A stretch of DNA of 10,039 bases from JAZLIT01 sp045617525 (GCA_045617525.1 JAZLIT010000162.1:1-10039); one strand, 5' to 3'; positions 1-5,880 are shown, counted from the first letter of the stretch. Numbers and translations are program-made. The notes: a model not told the origin generated them from the letters alone.

Positions 1-1050
1 AAATAGTGTTTACGACGACAACTATTGAAAGGAATGAAAACGATGAGTCTCTATACACATCTTACCATAGACGAAAGAGAACAGATATTTCTTCTTCATC
101 ATCAAGGCGATTCTATTCGAATGATTGCGAAGGCTTTAAAACGAAGTCCATCTACAATTAGTCGTGAATTGGCCAGAAACATTGAAAAACAAAACTATTC
201 ACCAACGATTGCACAATCAAAATACACGAAAAGAAAATCCAATTGCGGTCGAAAATTATTGTTAGAAAACGCTCAATTAAAGGCCCTTATTAAAAAGCTT
301 TTCTTAAATGAGCAATGGTCGCCTGAACAAATCGCTGCCCGTTTAAAACTTGAAAAATCTGCTTATACCATCAGTTTCAATACGATTTATAGAGCAATTT
401 ATCGTGGGGATTTTAATGAAGCGAATTTAAGTCATGGGAATCGAGGAGCCGTTAGAAAACTACGTCATAAAGGAAAAACACGCCACACTAAAAACCATAT
501 CGAAAAACGCGGGAAGATTTCAGTGACACATACGATTCATGAAAGACCAGCTCAAGCCAATAACCGATCTGCCATAGGACACTGGGAAGCAGATACGGTG
601 GCAGGTAAAACAGGAAAAGCTTGTTTAGTCACGCTTACAGATCGCAAAACACGCTATTTAATGGCAGAGAAAATTGATAAGAAGATATCTATACACGTAC
701 GCGATTCAGTAATTGATTTATTATCACCCTTACCTAAAAACAAAAGAAAATCTATTACGCCAGACCGCGGCAAAGAGTTTTCTAAGCATGGAGAAGTCAC
801 GGAACAACTAGACTTTATACCATTTTATTTCGCTGATCCACATGCCCCATGGCAACGAGGGACGAATGAAAATACAAACGGTCTACTTAGAGAATATTTT
901 CCAAAAGCAGAAGATCTAACAGCCTGTTCTAAACAATACATTGATACGTGTATTGAAAAATTAAATAAGCGTCCTCGTAAGTGCTTAGGTTGGAAAACAC
1001 CTTATGAACTCTTCTTTGGCAAGGTGTTGCGTTTAATTTGACAATTCAAG
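1..1050 (+). mobile_element. IS30-family insertion sequence, right portion (left end at or beyond the window edge)
   Basis: A single transposase gene fills nearly the whole segment, as in IS30-family elements. The right end probably lies in the sequence just after the stop codon, where TTGACAATTCAAGG begins inside the stop region at 1038. I could not match it convincingly to bases 1-25, so the exact terminal inverted repeats and any target duplication are not established. The boundary at 1050 is approximate. Confidence 0.7.
43..1041 (+). CDS. IS30-family transposase
   Basis: DDE transposase that cuts and joins the ends of its own insertion sequence. The N-terminus carries a helix-turn-helix around residues 25-44 (IRMIAKALKRSPSTISREL), typical of IS30 proteins, which bind the terminal repeats. 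The catalytic triad is visible: Asp184 in GHWEADTV, Asp241 in ITPDRGKEF, and Glu276 in the QRGTNENTNGLLREY motif, which is characteristic of this family. The length of 332 residues is normal for IS30, and the gene looks intact. I chose ATG at 43 because the AAAGGA at 28-33 sits nine bases before it. In-frame TTG at 25 and ATG at 34 lie upstream but have no properly spaced ribosome site. It lies just upstream of the damaged lanM gene and in the same direction. Confidence 0.95.
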   Translation: MSLYTHLTIDEREQIFLLHHQGDSIRMIAKALKRSPSTISRELARNIEKQNYSPTIAQSKYTKRKSNCGRKLLLENAQLKALIKKLFLNEQWSPEQIAARLKLEKSAYTISFNTIYRAIYRGDFNEANLSHGNRGAVRKLRHKGKTRHTKNHIEKRGKISVTHTIHERPAQANNRSAIGHWEADTVAGKTGKACLVTLTDRKTRYLMAEKIDKKISIHVRDSVIDLLSPLPKNKRKSITPDRGKEFSKHGEVTEQLDFIPFYFADPHAPWQRGTNENTNGLLREYFPKAEDLTACSKQYIDTCIEKLNKRPRKCLGWKTPYELFFGKVLRLI

Positions 1051-1083
1051 GTTTAAAAAAATGTTATGAAAGGTGGAATTATT

Positions 1084-2762
1084 TTGTGTAACAAACAAAA
1101 TCTTATTGATCTACTAATTAAAGAAACTTCACAAGTTTATAGTGACATTAATAATTTAGGCCAAAAAAAAAAAGAATAAGAGAATTTATTAATTCCAATC
1201 TTGAAGATTATTCTCATGAAAATGAGGAAGAACTACATCAGTATATAAAAGTAAAGAAGAAATATATAAATAATAAAACACCATACATTTATACAAAACG
1301 TAATAAGGGCAACGCTGAAAATTATACTATATATTTTTTAAGATATTATCGGGAAGTAATGATTAACTTTATAACGAACGAAAAAATAAGTGTTTATTTT
1401 GAATCTATGAAAAACTTCGTTGAAGACAGTTGCTTTTATCTCAATGAAGAAATTCTTCAAATTTCAAGAAAGACTTTAAACTATGAATTTTCGGCGGATA
1501 TTTCAAAAGTACATGATAATATAAATCAAAAGATAAATAATATAAATGATATGTCTGCTTTTATGGATAAATATATAAACTTAATATCGATAATAGATAA
1601 TATAGTTGAACAATCTATTTCATATTTTAAAAAAATCATAAAAATATACATAAAAGATATTCCGATGCTTATTAATAAAAAATTCATAGATGAAGGAAAA
1701 GGACCACTAGCAATTAAAACAATTAAATTAGTTGGGGATAAGCATAATAATGGAGAACGGGTTGCTATCTTAGAGACTTTATCTAAAAAATTGGTATACA
1801 AGCCACGTTCATTGGAATCTGACGAAATATTTGAAAATTTAATTACTCTTTTAAATAGTACCCTGAAAGAGGAACGTTACATAAATATTTATCCTAGAAC
1901 AATAGATTGTTATAAATATGGTTGGGTTGAATATATTGATATGCAAAAGCAAACATCTTTAAATAAAGACCATTTTGCATCAAAGTTAGGAGTTCTTACA
2001 GCACTTTTTCAAGTTTTAAATACTTCTGACATTCATGAAGATAACATCTTAATATATGGAAGCTATCCAGTAGTTATTGATCTTGAAACATTAGCCCACA
2101 ATAATACTATATATGAAAATAAAGAAAAAATAGATTCTAAATATATTTTAAAAAGTTTATTAATTGAATCATATAGCAGGAATAATCTAATTTATAAAGC
2201 TAGGATTATTAATAGGTTACTAAATAAAAATGAAATGAAATTAAATGACAAACTACTAAAAAACGAAATTAATCCTTTATTTATTATTGATGAAAACTTA
2301 GAATCTTTTTTTGATGGATATGAGAAAGGCTTAATGTTTATTCAAAATATAAAAGTCGAAATTAATGAATTGATATATAAATATAAAAATTGCATTTCTA
2401 GATTTATTCCTAGAAATACTTCATTTTATCAAAGTTTAATAAATATAATGACGAATCCCATACTTTATAGAGATTTTAATAAATGTAAAGAGTTTTTAAG
2501 AATTATACTTGAAGATAATAAGTTAAACAGAATAGTAGAATATGAAATAAGCTCTTTATTAAAATGTGATGTACCTTACTTTTATACTAAATTCAATAGT
2601 ATAAATTTATACCATGGCAAGGAAATAACAGATAACTTTTTTAAAGTACCTATAAATAAAATAATTAAATCAAATATAGAAAAAAACTGGATAGAAGAAT
2701 TAACGGATCAAAAGAATATTGTTTATCATTATTTAAATGTAAGCCCGAAATATACGACATAG
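1084..2762 (+). pseudogene. lanM: lanM-type class II lanthipeptide synthetase, frameshifted and 3'-truncated (dehydratase half only)
   Basis: LanM enzymes phosphorylate and eliminate Ser/Thr in a precursor peptide, then close thioether rings with a C-terminal LanC-like cyclase domain. Translation likely begins at TTG 1084, seven bases after GAAAGGTGG. It reads 31 codons and stops at TAA 1177. A -1 shift in the 11-A run at 1163-1173 joins it to an open frame continuing to 2762, so the truncated protein would be about 559 residues against roughly 900-1100 for the family. From the Met at 1359, dehydratase (DUF4135) motifs are clear: GDKHNNGERVAILE (126-139), YKPRS (147-151), DIHEDN (224-229) and DLET (241-244). 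These carry the Lys, Asp, His, Asn and Asp/Glu residues of the lipid-kinase-like active site. Homology fades near 2750, before any zinc-binding cyclase motif. No precursor peptide, transporter or protease gene is in view. Very A+T-rich. Confidence 0.88.
1163..1173 (+). repeat. 11-A homopolymer at the lanM frameshift
   Basis: Eleven consecutive A residues directly precede the break between the two lanM frames. Zero frame reads CAA AAA AAA AAA GAA TAA. Rereading one A gives ...AAA AGA ATA AGA GAA, which stays open for the remaining roughly 1.6 kb. The tract is one A short, or two A too long, for an intact gene. Runs like this are prone to replication and transcription slippage. Confidence 0.9.
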
Positions 2763-2763
2763 C

Positions 2764-2778
2764 GTACCTTTGCGGTAC
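2764..2778. other. Small palindrome at the lanM truncation point
   Basis: GTACC (2764-2768) and GGTAC (2774-2778) form a perfect 5-bp stem around TTTGC, starting two bases after the truncated lanM frame ends. It marks the approximate start of the unrelated DNA that replaced the lanM 3' half. Function unknown. Confidence 0.4.
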
Positions 2779-2788
2779 ACATGACGAG

Positions 2789-2830
2789 TAGCCAACTAGG
2801 TGGAAAAGTTTTCAGCTAGCTGGCTATTTT
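2789..2830 (+). terminator. Hairpin followed by short T-run, possible intrinsic terminator
   Basis: TAGCCA (2789-2794) pairs with TGGCTA (2821-2826). CTAG (2796-2799) pairs with CTAG (2816-2819), and TG (2801-2802) with CA (2813-2814). Two single mismatches interrupt the stem and about ten bases form the loop. The plus-strand stem is followed by TTTT (2827-2830), a weak but plausible terminator for transcripts running out of the lanM remnant. The flanking ACATG (2779-2783) and CATGT (2834-2838) extend the symmetry, so it could instead be an end structure of a mobile element. Confidence 0.45.
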
Positions 2831-2857
2831 GCACATGTAACTTGAATATTTTGGTTC

Positions 2858-2918
2858 TAGGATAAACCCATAACCAAATAATGCATATAAAACGCTAGGC
2901 ACCTCCCGTAGGATAAAC
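2858..2918 (+). repeat. Direct repeat TAGGATAAAC, two copies 51 bp apart
   Basis: TAGGATAAAC occurs at 2858-2867 and 2909-2918. Each copy lies in the loop of an inverted repeat: TTTGGTT (2850-2856) with AACCAAA (2872-2878), and GGCACCTCC (2898-2906) with GGAGATGCC (2931-2939). The same sequence in two consecutive loops suggests a structured leader or a duplicated binding site upstream of the ORF at 2945. Confidence 0.55.
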
Positions 2919-2939
2919 GTATCATTCTAAGGAGATGCC
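2898..2939 (+). promoter_or_regulatory. Stem that would sequester the Shine-Dalgarno of the 61-codon ORF
   Basis: GGCACCTCC (2898-2906) is complementary to GGAGATGCC (2931-2939) with one C-A mismatch. The second arm contains the ribosome site AAGGAG (2929-2934) that serves the ATG at 2945, and the first arm supplies the CCTCC anti-ribosome-site. In the mRNA this hairpin would block translation until opened. No matching riboswitch class was recognised. Confidence 0.45.
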
Positions 2940-2944
2940 ATCTT

Positions 2945-3130
2945 ATGTTAACAAACCAATTAAACATTGTTCTCTTTAAACTCGATCCTCTTCCAGTTAA
3001 TAGTTCTTCGTTCCAATCTAGCCAATACACTGCTGAGCCAAGTTGTGTTATCAAAACCGCAGTGGCTGAAATTCCCTTCTTCAATGGCGTAGATGAGCCG
3101 TATTATCCAAACCATTGTCGAGATAAATAA
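2945..3130 (+). CDS. Small protein of unknown function (61 aa)
   Basis: I do not recognise this protein. The ORF starts with ATG after a strong ribosome site (AAGGAG, 10 bases upstream) and ends in tandem in-frame TAA codons (ATAAATAAATAAATAA). The sequence has no clear membrane segment or signal peptide. It has two cysteines (34 and 58), a serine-rich stretch around residues 19-26 and an acidic/aromatic C-terminus (GVDEPYYPN). The opposite strand carries a slightly longer ORF (2857-3084), but that has no ribosome site. The favourable start signal and the hairpin over it are the only support for translation. It could also be the remnant of a larger gene inside the DNA that replaced the 3' end of lanM. 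Confidence 0.4.
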   Translation: MLTNQLNIVLFKLDPLPVNSSSFQSSQYTAEPSCVIKTAVAEIPFFNGVDEPYYPNHCRDK

Positions 3131-3142
3131 ATAAATAAATAA

Positions 3143-3166
3143 AAACCACTGCAGTTGCAGTGGTTT
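3143..3166 (-). terminator. Intrinsic terminator reading out of the IS3 remnant (minus strand)
   Basis: AAACCACTGC (3143-3152) and GCAGTGGTTT (3157-3166) make a perfect 10-bp stem with an AGTT loop. Read on the minus strand, the stem is followed by TTTATTTATT, a good U-rich tail, so it should stop transcripts leaving the IS3 orfB. On the plus strand only three T residues follow, so it would work less well for the 61-codon ORF. Confidence 0.7.
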
Positions 3167-3556
3167 GAACTGCGCCCCATTTAACGGACAGTTTAATAAA
3201 AAGCGATTTGGCAGTCTAGGCTGCGATAAGGTGGTTCCGGTATTCTGCTGGAGCCATCTTTTTTAGATTCCATTGTTTGCGTGAAGTATTGTAATACTCC
3301 ATATAACGATCAACCATTTGCTTTAATTCGAATAAGTTATTCGCCGATTTGAAATCGACTTCATCTTTAAAATGCCCAAAGAATGATTCCATCGGGGCGT
3401 TATCAATACAATTGCCTCGGCGTGACATCGATTGTAGTAAGCCGATTTTCTTTTCACGTTGTTGAAATTCAGGATGTGTGTAATGGACCCCTTGATCGGA
3501 ATGAATCATTGCTTCTGGATGGATATTACCATCTAAAGCTTCTTCGAGCTTTGAGT

Positions 3557-3644
3557 ATTGCGGAGCATTTGAGCCAGCAGTGCGGAGCTTTAAGCCACCG
3601 AATGCGGAAGTTTGAGCCACCTGTTGCGGAGCTGTATACCACGC
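3557..3644 (+). repeat. Left-end array: four tandem 22-bp units
   Basis: The units are 3557-3578, 3579-3600, 3601-3622 and 3623-3644. All fit the loose consensus nnTGCGGAnnnTTTGAGCCA followed by two or three variable bases. The exact 22-bp period, about two helical turns, puts each unit on the same DNA face, as expected for cooperatively bound transposase sites. The fourth unit is the most decayed. Confidence 0.85.
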
Positions 3645-3657
3645 CAAATGGCTTGAC

Positions 3658-3767
3658 ATCGAGCCTCTGCGGGCATGATTCTTGCGCCAGAGAACCAGCG
3701 GAATACATGCTGACTCTGCCAAACGAGGCTACCATGCCCGCTGCTCGATATAAAGCCTGGCTTCGAT
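3658..3767. ncRNA. Conserved structured 110-nt core (copy A), candidate non-coding RNA
   Basis: ATCGAG (3658-3663) pairs with CTCGAT (3744-3749), and GCGGGCATG (3669-3677) pairs perfectly with CATGCCCGC (3733-3741). Together they enclose an inner domain with AGAG/CTCT and CAGC/GCTG stems. The same 110 bases recur at 8456-8565 with nine substitutions and no indels. No reading frame survives in both copies: substitutions create stops in the frames open here. Whether it is transcribed, and from which strand, cannot be told. Confidence 0.45.
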
Positions 3768-3817
3768 CAAGTATAACTAAGCTTCCTCTATCCCTTTATT
3801 TCCTAGCGAATTTGAGT

Positions 3818-3905
3818 TACTGGCTCTCTAGTCCGCACTTAGTGGCTCATTTGTCCGCAACGAGTGGCTTAATTTAGCGCACTGCTGGTCTTTTTAGCCC
3901 GCAAT
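3818..3905 (-). repeat. Right-end array: four tandem 22-bp units, inverted
   Basis: Read on the minus strand inward from the end, the units are 3905-3884, 3883-3862, 3861-3840 and 3839-3818. They show the same TGCGGA...GAGCCA pattern as the left array. Unit three (TGCGGACAAATGAGCCACTA) is the best preserved; units one and two have lost part of the GCGGA block. Confidence 0.85.
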
Positions 3906-4257
3906 ATTCAAGCTTTTCTAAAGTACGGTAAACGATACGCATTTTTAAACTTGTTGAGAGTTCATACGCAACGATTTCACGTGTTGCTACATCTTTAATA
4001 CATGATAAATAAGCGGTTTTTCCACCTCGATATTGAAGGTAGGTAATATCGGTTAAGAATACTTTTCCCGGTTCTTCTTGCTGGAAAGCACGTGATAAAT
4101 AGTTCGGGACTGTGAGATGTTCTTGCGTTGCTTTCGCTATTTTCTTATATGGATTGGCACGTCGGATTTTCGCAATGTATATGAAATCGTACATTGAATG
4201 GAGCTGCTGAGACAAATCGAATAGATAGATGCCCGTAGCTTCCCAATTTATACAGTG

Positions 4258-4539
4258 TTATAAATACGGTTTCTCACCATTTAACACCATTTGTTTCACT
4301 TCTTTAAATTTGGCCACCAGTTCTTCACCACTAAACCCAGCCGCAATCAGTTCCCCTAATAAGTTCTCCGCAAAGTCCTCGGCCACCTTAACAACCGGCT
4401 TAATCACGAGCTGCCCCTCATGTAACTCAATCGTTACTTCCTCACCGATACCGAGCGTGTCATAATATTCTTTAGGGATCACCAAATGACGTTGTGCCGA
4501 CACTTTGATTGTTTTACTCTTAATCACTTCATTATTCAT
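4258..4539 (-). CDS. AbrB/MazE/SpoVT-family DNA-binding protein, antitoxin-like
   Basis: A 93-residue swapped-hairpin DNA-binding protein. Residues 9-50 (KTIKVSAQRHLVIPKEYYDT, LGIGEEVTIELHEGQLVIKP) match the SpoVT-AbrB fold used by AbrB-type transition regulators and by MazE-like antitoxins, which bind as dimers to their own promoters. The C-terminal tail (residues 51-93, AEDFAENLLGELIAAGFSGEELVAKF) is mostly helical and acidic, as in antitoxins whose tail wraps a toxin. Start is ATG 4539 with AAGGAC about nine bases upstream. No toxin gene follows: downstream DNA runs in 40-80 bases into the IS3 remnant, so a partner may have been lost. It is divergent from the recombinase gene, with a 280-bp A+T-rich gap between them. 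Family assignment is firm; the antitoxin role is inferred. Confidence 0.85.
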   Translation of the reverse strand: MNNEVIKSKTIKVSAQRHLVIPKEYYDTLGIGEEVTIELHEGQLVIKPVVKVAEDFAENLLGELIAAGFSGEELVAKFKEVKQMVLNGEKPYL

Positions 4540-4582
4540 AATTAGTCAGTCCTTATCTTTTACTTATCGATATTAATATATC

Positions 4583-4667
4583 ATTCATTTTAAATAATTC
4601 CTAAGTATTTATAAATTAATAATTTAGGGATTATAAATAATTAATTATAAATAAGTATAAAATGAAT
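4583..4667. promoter_or_regulatory. Palindrome-rich region between divergent abrB-like and recombinase genes
   Basis: ATTCATTTTA (4583-4592) and TAAAATGAAT (4658-4667) form a perfect 10-bp inverted repeat with 65 bp between the arms. Inside are the direct repeat ATTATAAATAA (4630-4640 and 4644-4654, 14-bp period) and CCTAA/TTAGG arms (4600-4604, 4624-4628). The location is right for an autoregulatory operator of the AbrB-like protein. No confident -35/-10 pair could be assigned. Confidence 0.4.
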
Positions 4668-4819
4668 ACAGCTTCAAAGACAAAAAAGATTCCTTTTTAG
4701 ACGTATAAAAATGGTATTATTATTTTGTGGGAAAAACGATCTAATTTTAGAAAAGAGTATAAAAAAATCTTTATAATTAGAAAAATAGATAAAGGGACTG
4801 TGAAAGTGAGAGGAAGAAA

Positions 4820-5725
4820 ATGGAGCAAGGAAATGTCGTGCGCATAGCAAATTTGAATACAATTCAAACGAACCGAAAAGTACAGGAGACAATTGAAAAA
4901 GTAGTTGATAAGAAAATTGAAATGTACCAGTCAGATTATGACAGGTTTTCGCGATTCTGTAATTCAGAAGAAAGGGAGCCTGATTTCGACGCGCTTGAAA
5001 AGTATCTTAACTATTCGGTTGTGGATCAGCGTGTGAAGCTTTCTACATTTAATCGACGTGCAGCTGGTGTGCTGTTCTTTTTGAAAGACGTTTATAATCT
5101 TTTGCAAACTGCGGAGCAAAAGAAAAGAATTCAATTGATTAGAAAATTATACAATACAGAAGATTATCTCCGTTTGAAACCGATGCGAGGCGTACGTGCT
5201 GAGCGACAAGAAGAAGTGCTGCAGCTCATTAATAAATACAATACAACCAATGAAGCTGATATCCGAAAGCGTGCCATTTGTTTCGTCAATCTCATTACGG
5301 CCAACCGTCCATCTGAAATGGTACGGTTGAAGGTATCTGATTTCGATTTGGAAAATCGTACAGTTTGGGTCATGTTAAAGAAGCAAGGTGAGATGAAGGA
5401 AAAGCGTTTAACGATGGAATGTGCGAATGCGATTAAAAAGTATATTCAAGTCTGTGGCTTACAGAGGGATAATTACTTTGTTGGTGCAGCTGATCGGTGG
5501 GGGAATTATCGTAGTCGAATAATTACTGAGCGAAGTTATAACCGACTGATTCATGAATGGCTGGGCTTTGCACCATATACACTGCGTAAAACACAGATTA
5601 CGCATATGCATATGAAAAAAGCCGACTTAGCCACAATTGCGAAACAATCGGGGCATAAATCGCTTCAGACCATTACTCAACATTATTTAGAAGTGAATAA
5701 TAGCGATGTGGATGAGTTTTTATAA
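4820..5725 (+). CDS. Tyrosine recombinase / phage-type integrase
   Basis: Site-specific recombinase of the lambda-integrase family, 301 residues, which breaks and rejoins DNA through a phosphotyrosine. Residues about 35-110 form the SAM-like core-binding domain, and about 125-300 the catalytic domain. Visible catalytic residues are Arg163 (ANRPSEMVRL), a beta-hairpin Lys at 187/188 (VMLKKQG), Arg256 (YTLRKT), His279 (QSGHKS) and the nucleophile Tyr289 (QHYLEV). The first His of the usual HxxR box is Tyr253, a substitution seen in some active members. No obvious N-terminal arm-binding domain is present, so it is compact, like XerC-type or small-element recombinases. ATG 4820 follows AGAGGAAG at suitable spacing. 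It may mobilise the surrounding segment, or be a plasmid or phage resolution enzyme. Inverted repeats directly downstream are candidate binding sites. Confidence 0.9.
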   Translation: MEQGNVVRIANLNTIQTNRKVQETIEKVVDKKIEMYQSDYDRFSRFCNSEEREPDFDALEKYLNYSVVDQRVKLSTFNRRAAGVLFFLKDVYNLLQTAEQKKRIQLIRKLYNTEDYLRLKPMRGVRAERQEEVLQLINKYNTTNEADIRKRAICFVNLITANRPSEMVRLKVSDFDLENRTVWVMLKKQGEMKEKRLTMECANAIKKYIQVCGLQRDNYFVGAADRWGNYRSRIITERSYNRLIHEWLGFAPYTLRKTQITHMHMKKADLATIAKQSGHKSLQTITQHYLEVNNSDVDEFL

Positions 5726-5790
5726 TTGCATACAGAATAGTAGTAACTTATAGTTGTCTTGCTAATTCGTTTTATTGTAGGGTAATCTTT

Positions 5791-5835
5791 TCTATTCTGC
5801 TGGACTTTTTAATCTATACCACCCAGCAGAATAGA
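5791..5835. repeat. Perfect 13-bp inverted repeat downstream of the recombinase gene
   Basis: TCTATTCTGCTGG (5791-5803) and CCAGCAGAATAGA (5823-5835) are exact reverse complements with 19 bases between them. There is no T-run after the stem, so it is a poor intrinsic terminator. Its place 66 bp after the recombinase gene makes recombinase-binding arms, or a replication or attachment structure, worth considering. Confidence 0.7.
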
Positions 5836-5880
5836 GTATTGAAGCGCCCTCAGATGAATTGAACTGGGGAGTTGGTTAAA

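Larger units (their letters stand above)
3552..3910. mobile_element. 359-bp non-autonomous element with IS21-like multiple terminal repeats (copy A)
   Basis: The ends are TGAGTATTGCGG on the left and, read inward from the right, TGAATATTGCGG, giving 5'-TG...CA-3' termini. Inside each end lie four contiguous 22-bp repeat units in inverted orientation to those of the other end. Arrays of transposase-binding repeats and 4-8-bp target duplications are known properties of IS21-family elements, so this looks like a miniature element mobilised in trans by an IS21-type IstA. It has no transposase gene. Its ends differ from those of the IS21 element at 8674, so that element is probably not its parent. 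The centre holds a 110-nt core shared with a second copy at 8345. Confidence 0.8.
3547..3915. repeat. 5-bp target-site duplication AGCTT flanking the inserted element
   Basis: AGCTT occurs at 3547-3551 and again at 3911-3915, immediately outside the element ends TGAGTATTGC and GCAATATTCA. Joining the flanks through one copy restores an uninterrupted IS3 orfB frame, which confirms that this is the duplication made on insertion. Confidence 0.85.
3166..4180 (-). mobile_element. IS3-family insertion sequence remnant, 5'-truncated and interrupted
   Basis: The end downstream of orfB begins TGAACTGCGCCCC at 3166, followed by GGACAGT, which resembles the TG-starting terminal repeats of IS150-like IS3 elements. 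The orfA gene and the N-terminal part of orfB are absent, because homology becomes unrecognisable upstream of about 4175. The body contains the inserted 359-bp element 3552-3910. The far boundary is approximate. Confidence 0.75.
3216..4215 (-). pseudogene. IS3-family transposase OrfB, truncated and split by a 359-bp insertion
   Basis: Integrase-core transposase subunit of an IS3 element. The upstream piece (4215 to about 3911) reads IRRANPYKKIAKATQEH, then the first catalytic Asp in VFLTDITYL, and ends in YRTLEKLE. The downstream piece (3551 to 3216) continues ALDGNIHPEAMIHSDQGVHY with the second Asp, then NCIDNAPMESFFGHFKDE with the catalytic Glu, and ends at RNHLIAA. Removing 3552-3910 and one copy of the 5-bp duplication rejoins the pieces exactly in frame as LEKLEEALDG. 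The core was therefore intact until that insertion. The N-terminal HTH_21-like region and orfA are missing, and upstream of about codon 15 the frame reads unrelated sequence. It is in the same frame as the AbrB-like gene upstream, separated by that gene's stop codon. Not functional as it stands. Confidence 0.88.

Noticed and set aside
1038..1067. Outward promoter from the IS30 end: TTGACA (1038-1043) with TGTTAT (1062-1067)
   Set aside because: The -35 is perfect, but the spacing is 18 and the -10 is poor. Transcription would begin on or after the lanM ribosome site (1068-1076), so it would not drive lanM translation.
1526..1801. 91-codon minus-strand ORF within lanM
   Set aside because: Shadow of the lanM dehydratase region, which carries the family motifs on the plus strand.
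2850..2885. Resemblance of GGTTCTAGGATAAACCC to a preQ1-type riboswitch
   Set aside because: The GGTTCTAG start is suggestive, but the expected loop/tail pairing and the CTA-AAAACTA-like tail are not present.
2857..3084. 75-codon minus-strand ORF opposite the 61-codon ORF
   Set aside because: It has no ribosome site and no recognisable family. The plus-strand ORF has the better start signal, although both are weak.
3526..3735. 69-codon minus-strand ORF and the N-terminus of the 168-codon ORF starting at 3722
   Set aside because: Both lie inside the non-coding element. The copy B equivalent of the frame from 3722 reads a TGA early, so the 57 residues before the IS3 part are not a real protein.
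3383..3877. 164-codon plus-strand ORF
   Set aside because: It runs antisense through IS3 orfB and across the insertion junction into the 359-bp element. It is broken by a stop in copy B and has no ribosome site.
3557..3905. CRISPR-like appearance of the 22-bp repeats
   Set aside because: The units are contiguous with no spacers, are inverted between the two ends and lie at transposon termini with a target duplication.
4229..4465. 78-codon plus-strand ORF opposite the AbrB-like gene
   Set aside because: Antisense shadow with no ribosome site and a low-complexity serine-rich product.
4674..4892. 72-codon minus-strand ORF over the recombinase start
   Set aside because: Covers a promoter region and the recombinase start, with no family and no ribosome site.
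5164..5373. 69-codon minus-strand ORF in the recombinase gene
   Set aside because: Antisense shadow of the catalytic domain.
5791..5835. 13-bp inverted repeat as the recombinase gene terminator
   Set aside because: No T-run follows on either strand and the loop is 19 bases, so it is kept as a repeat of unknown role instead.
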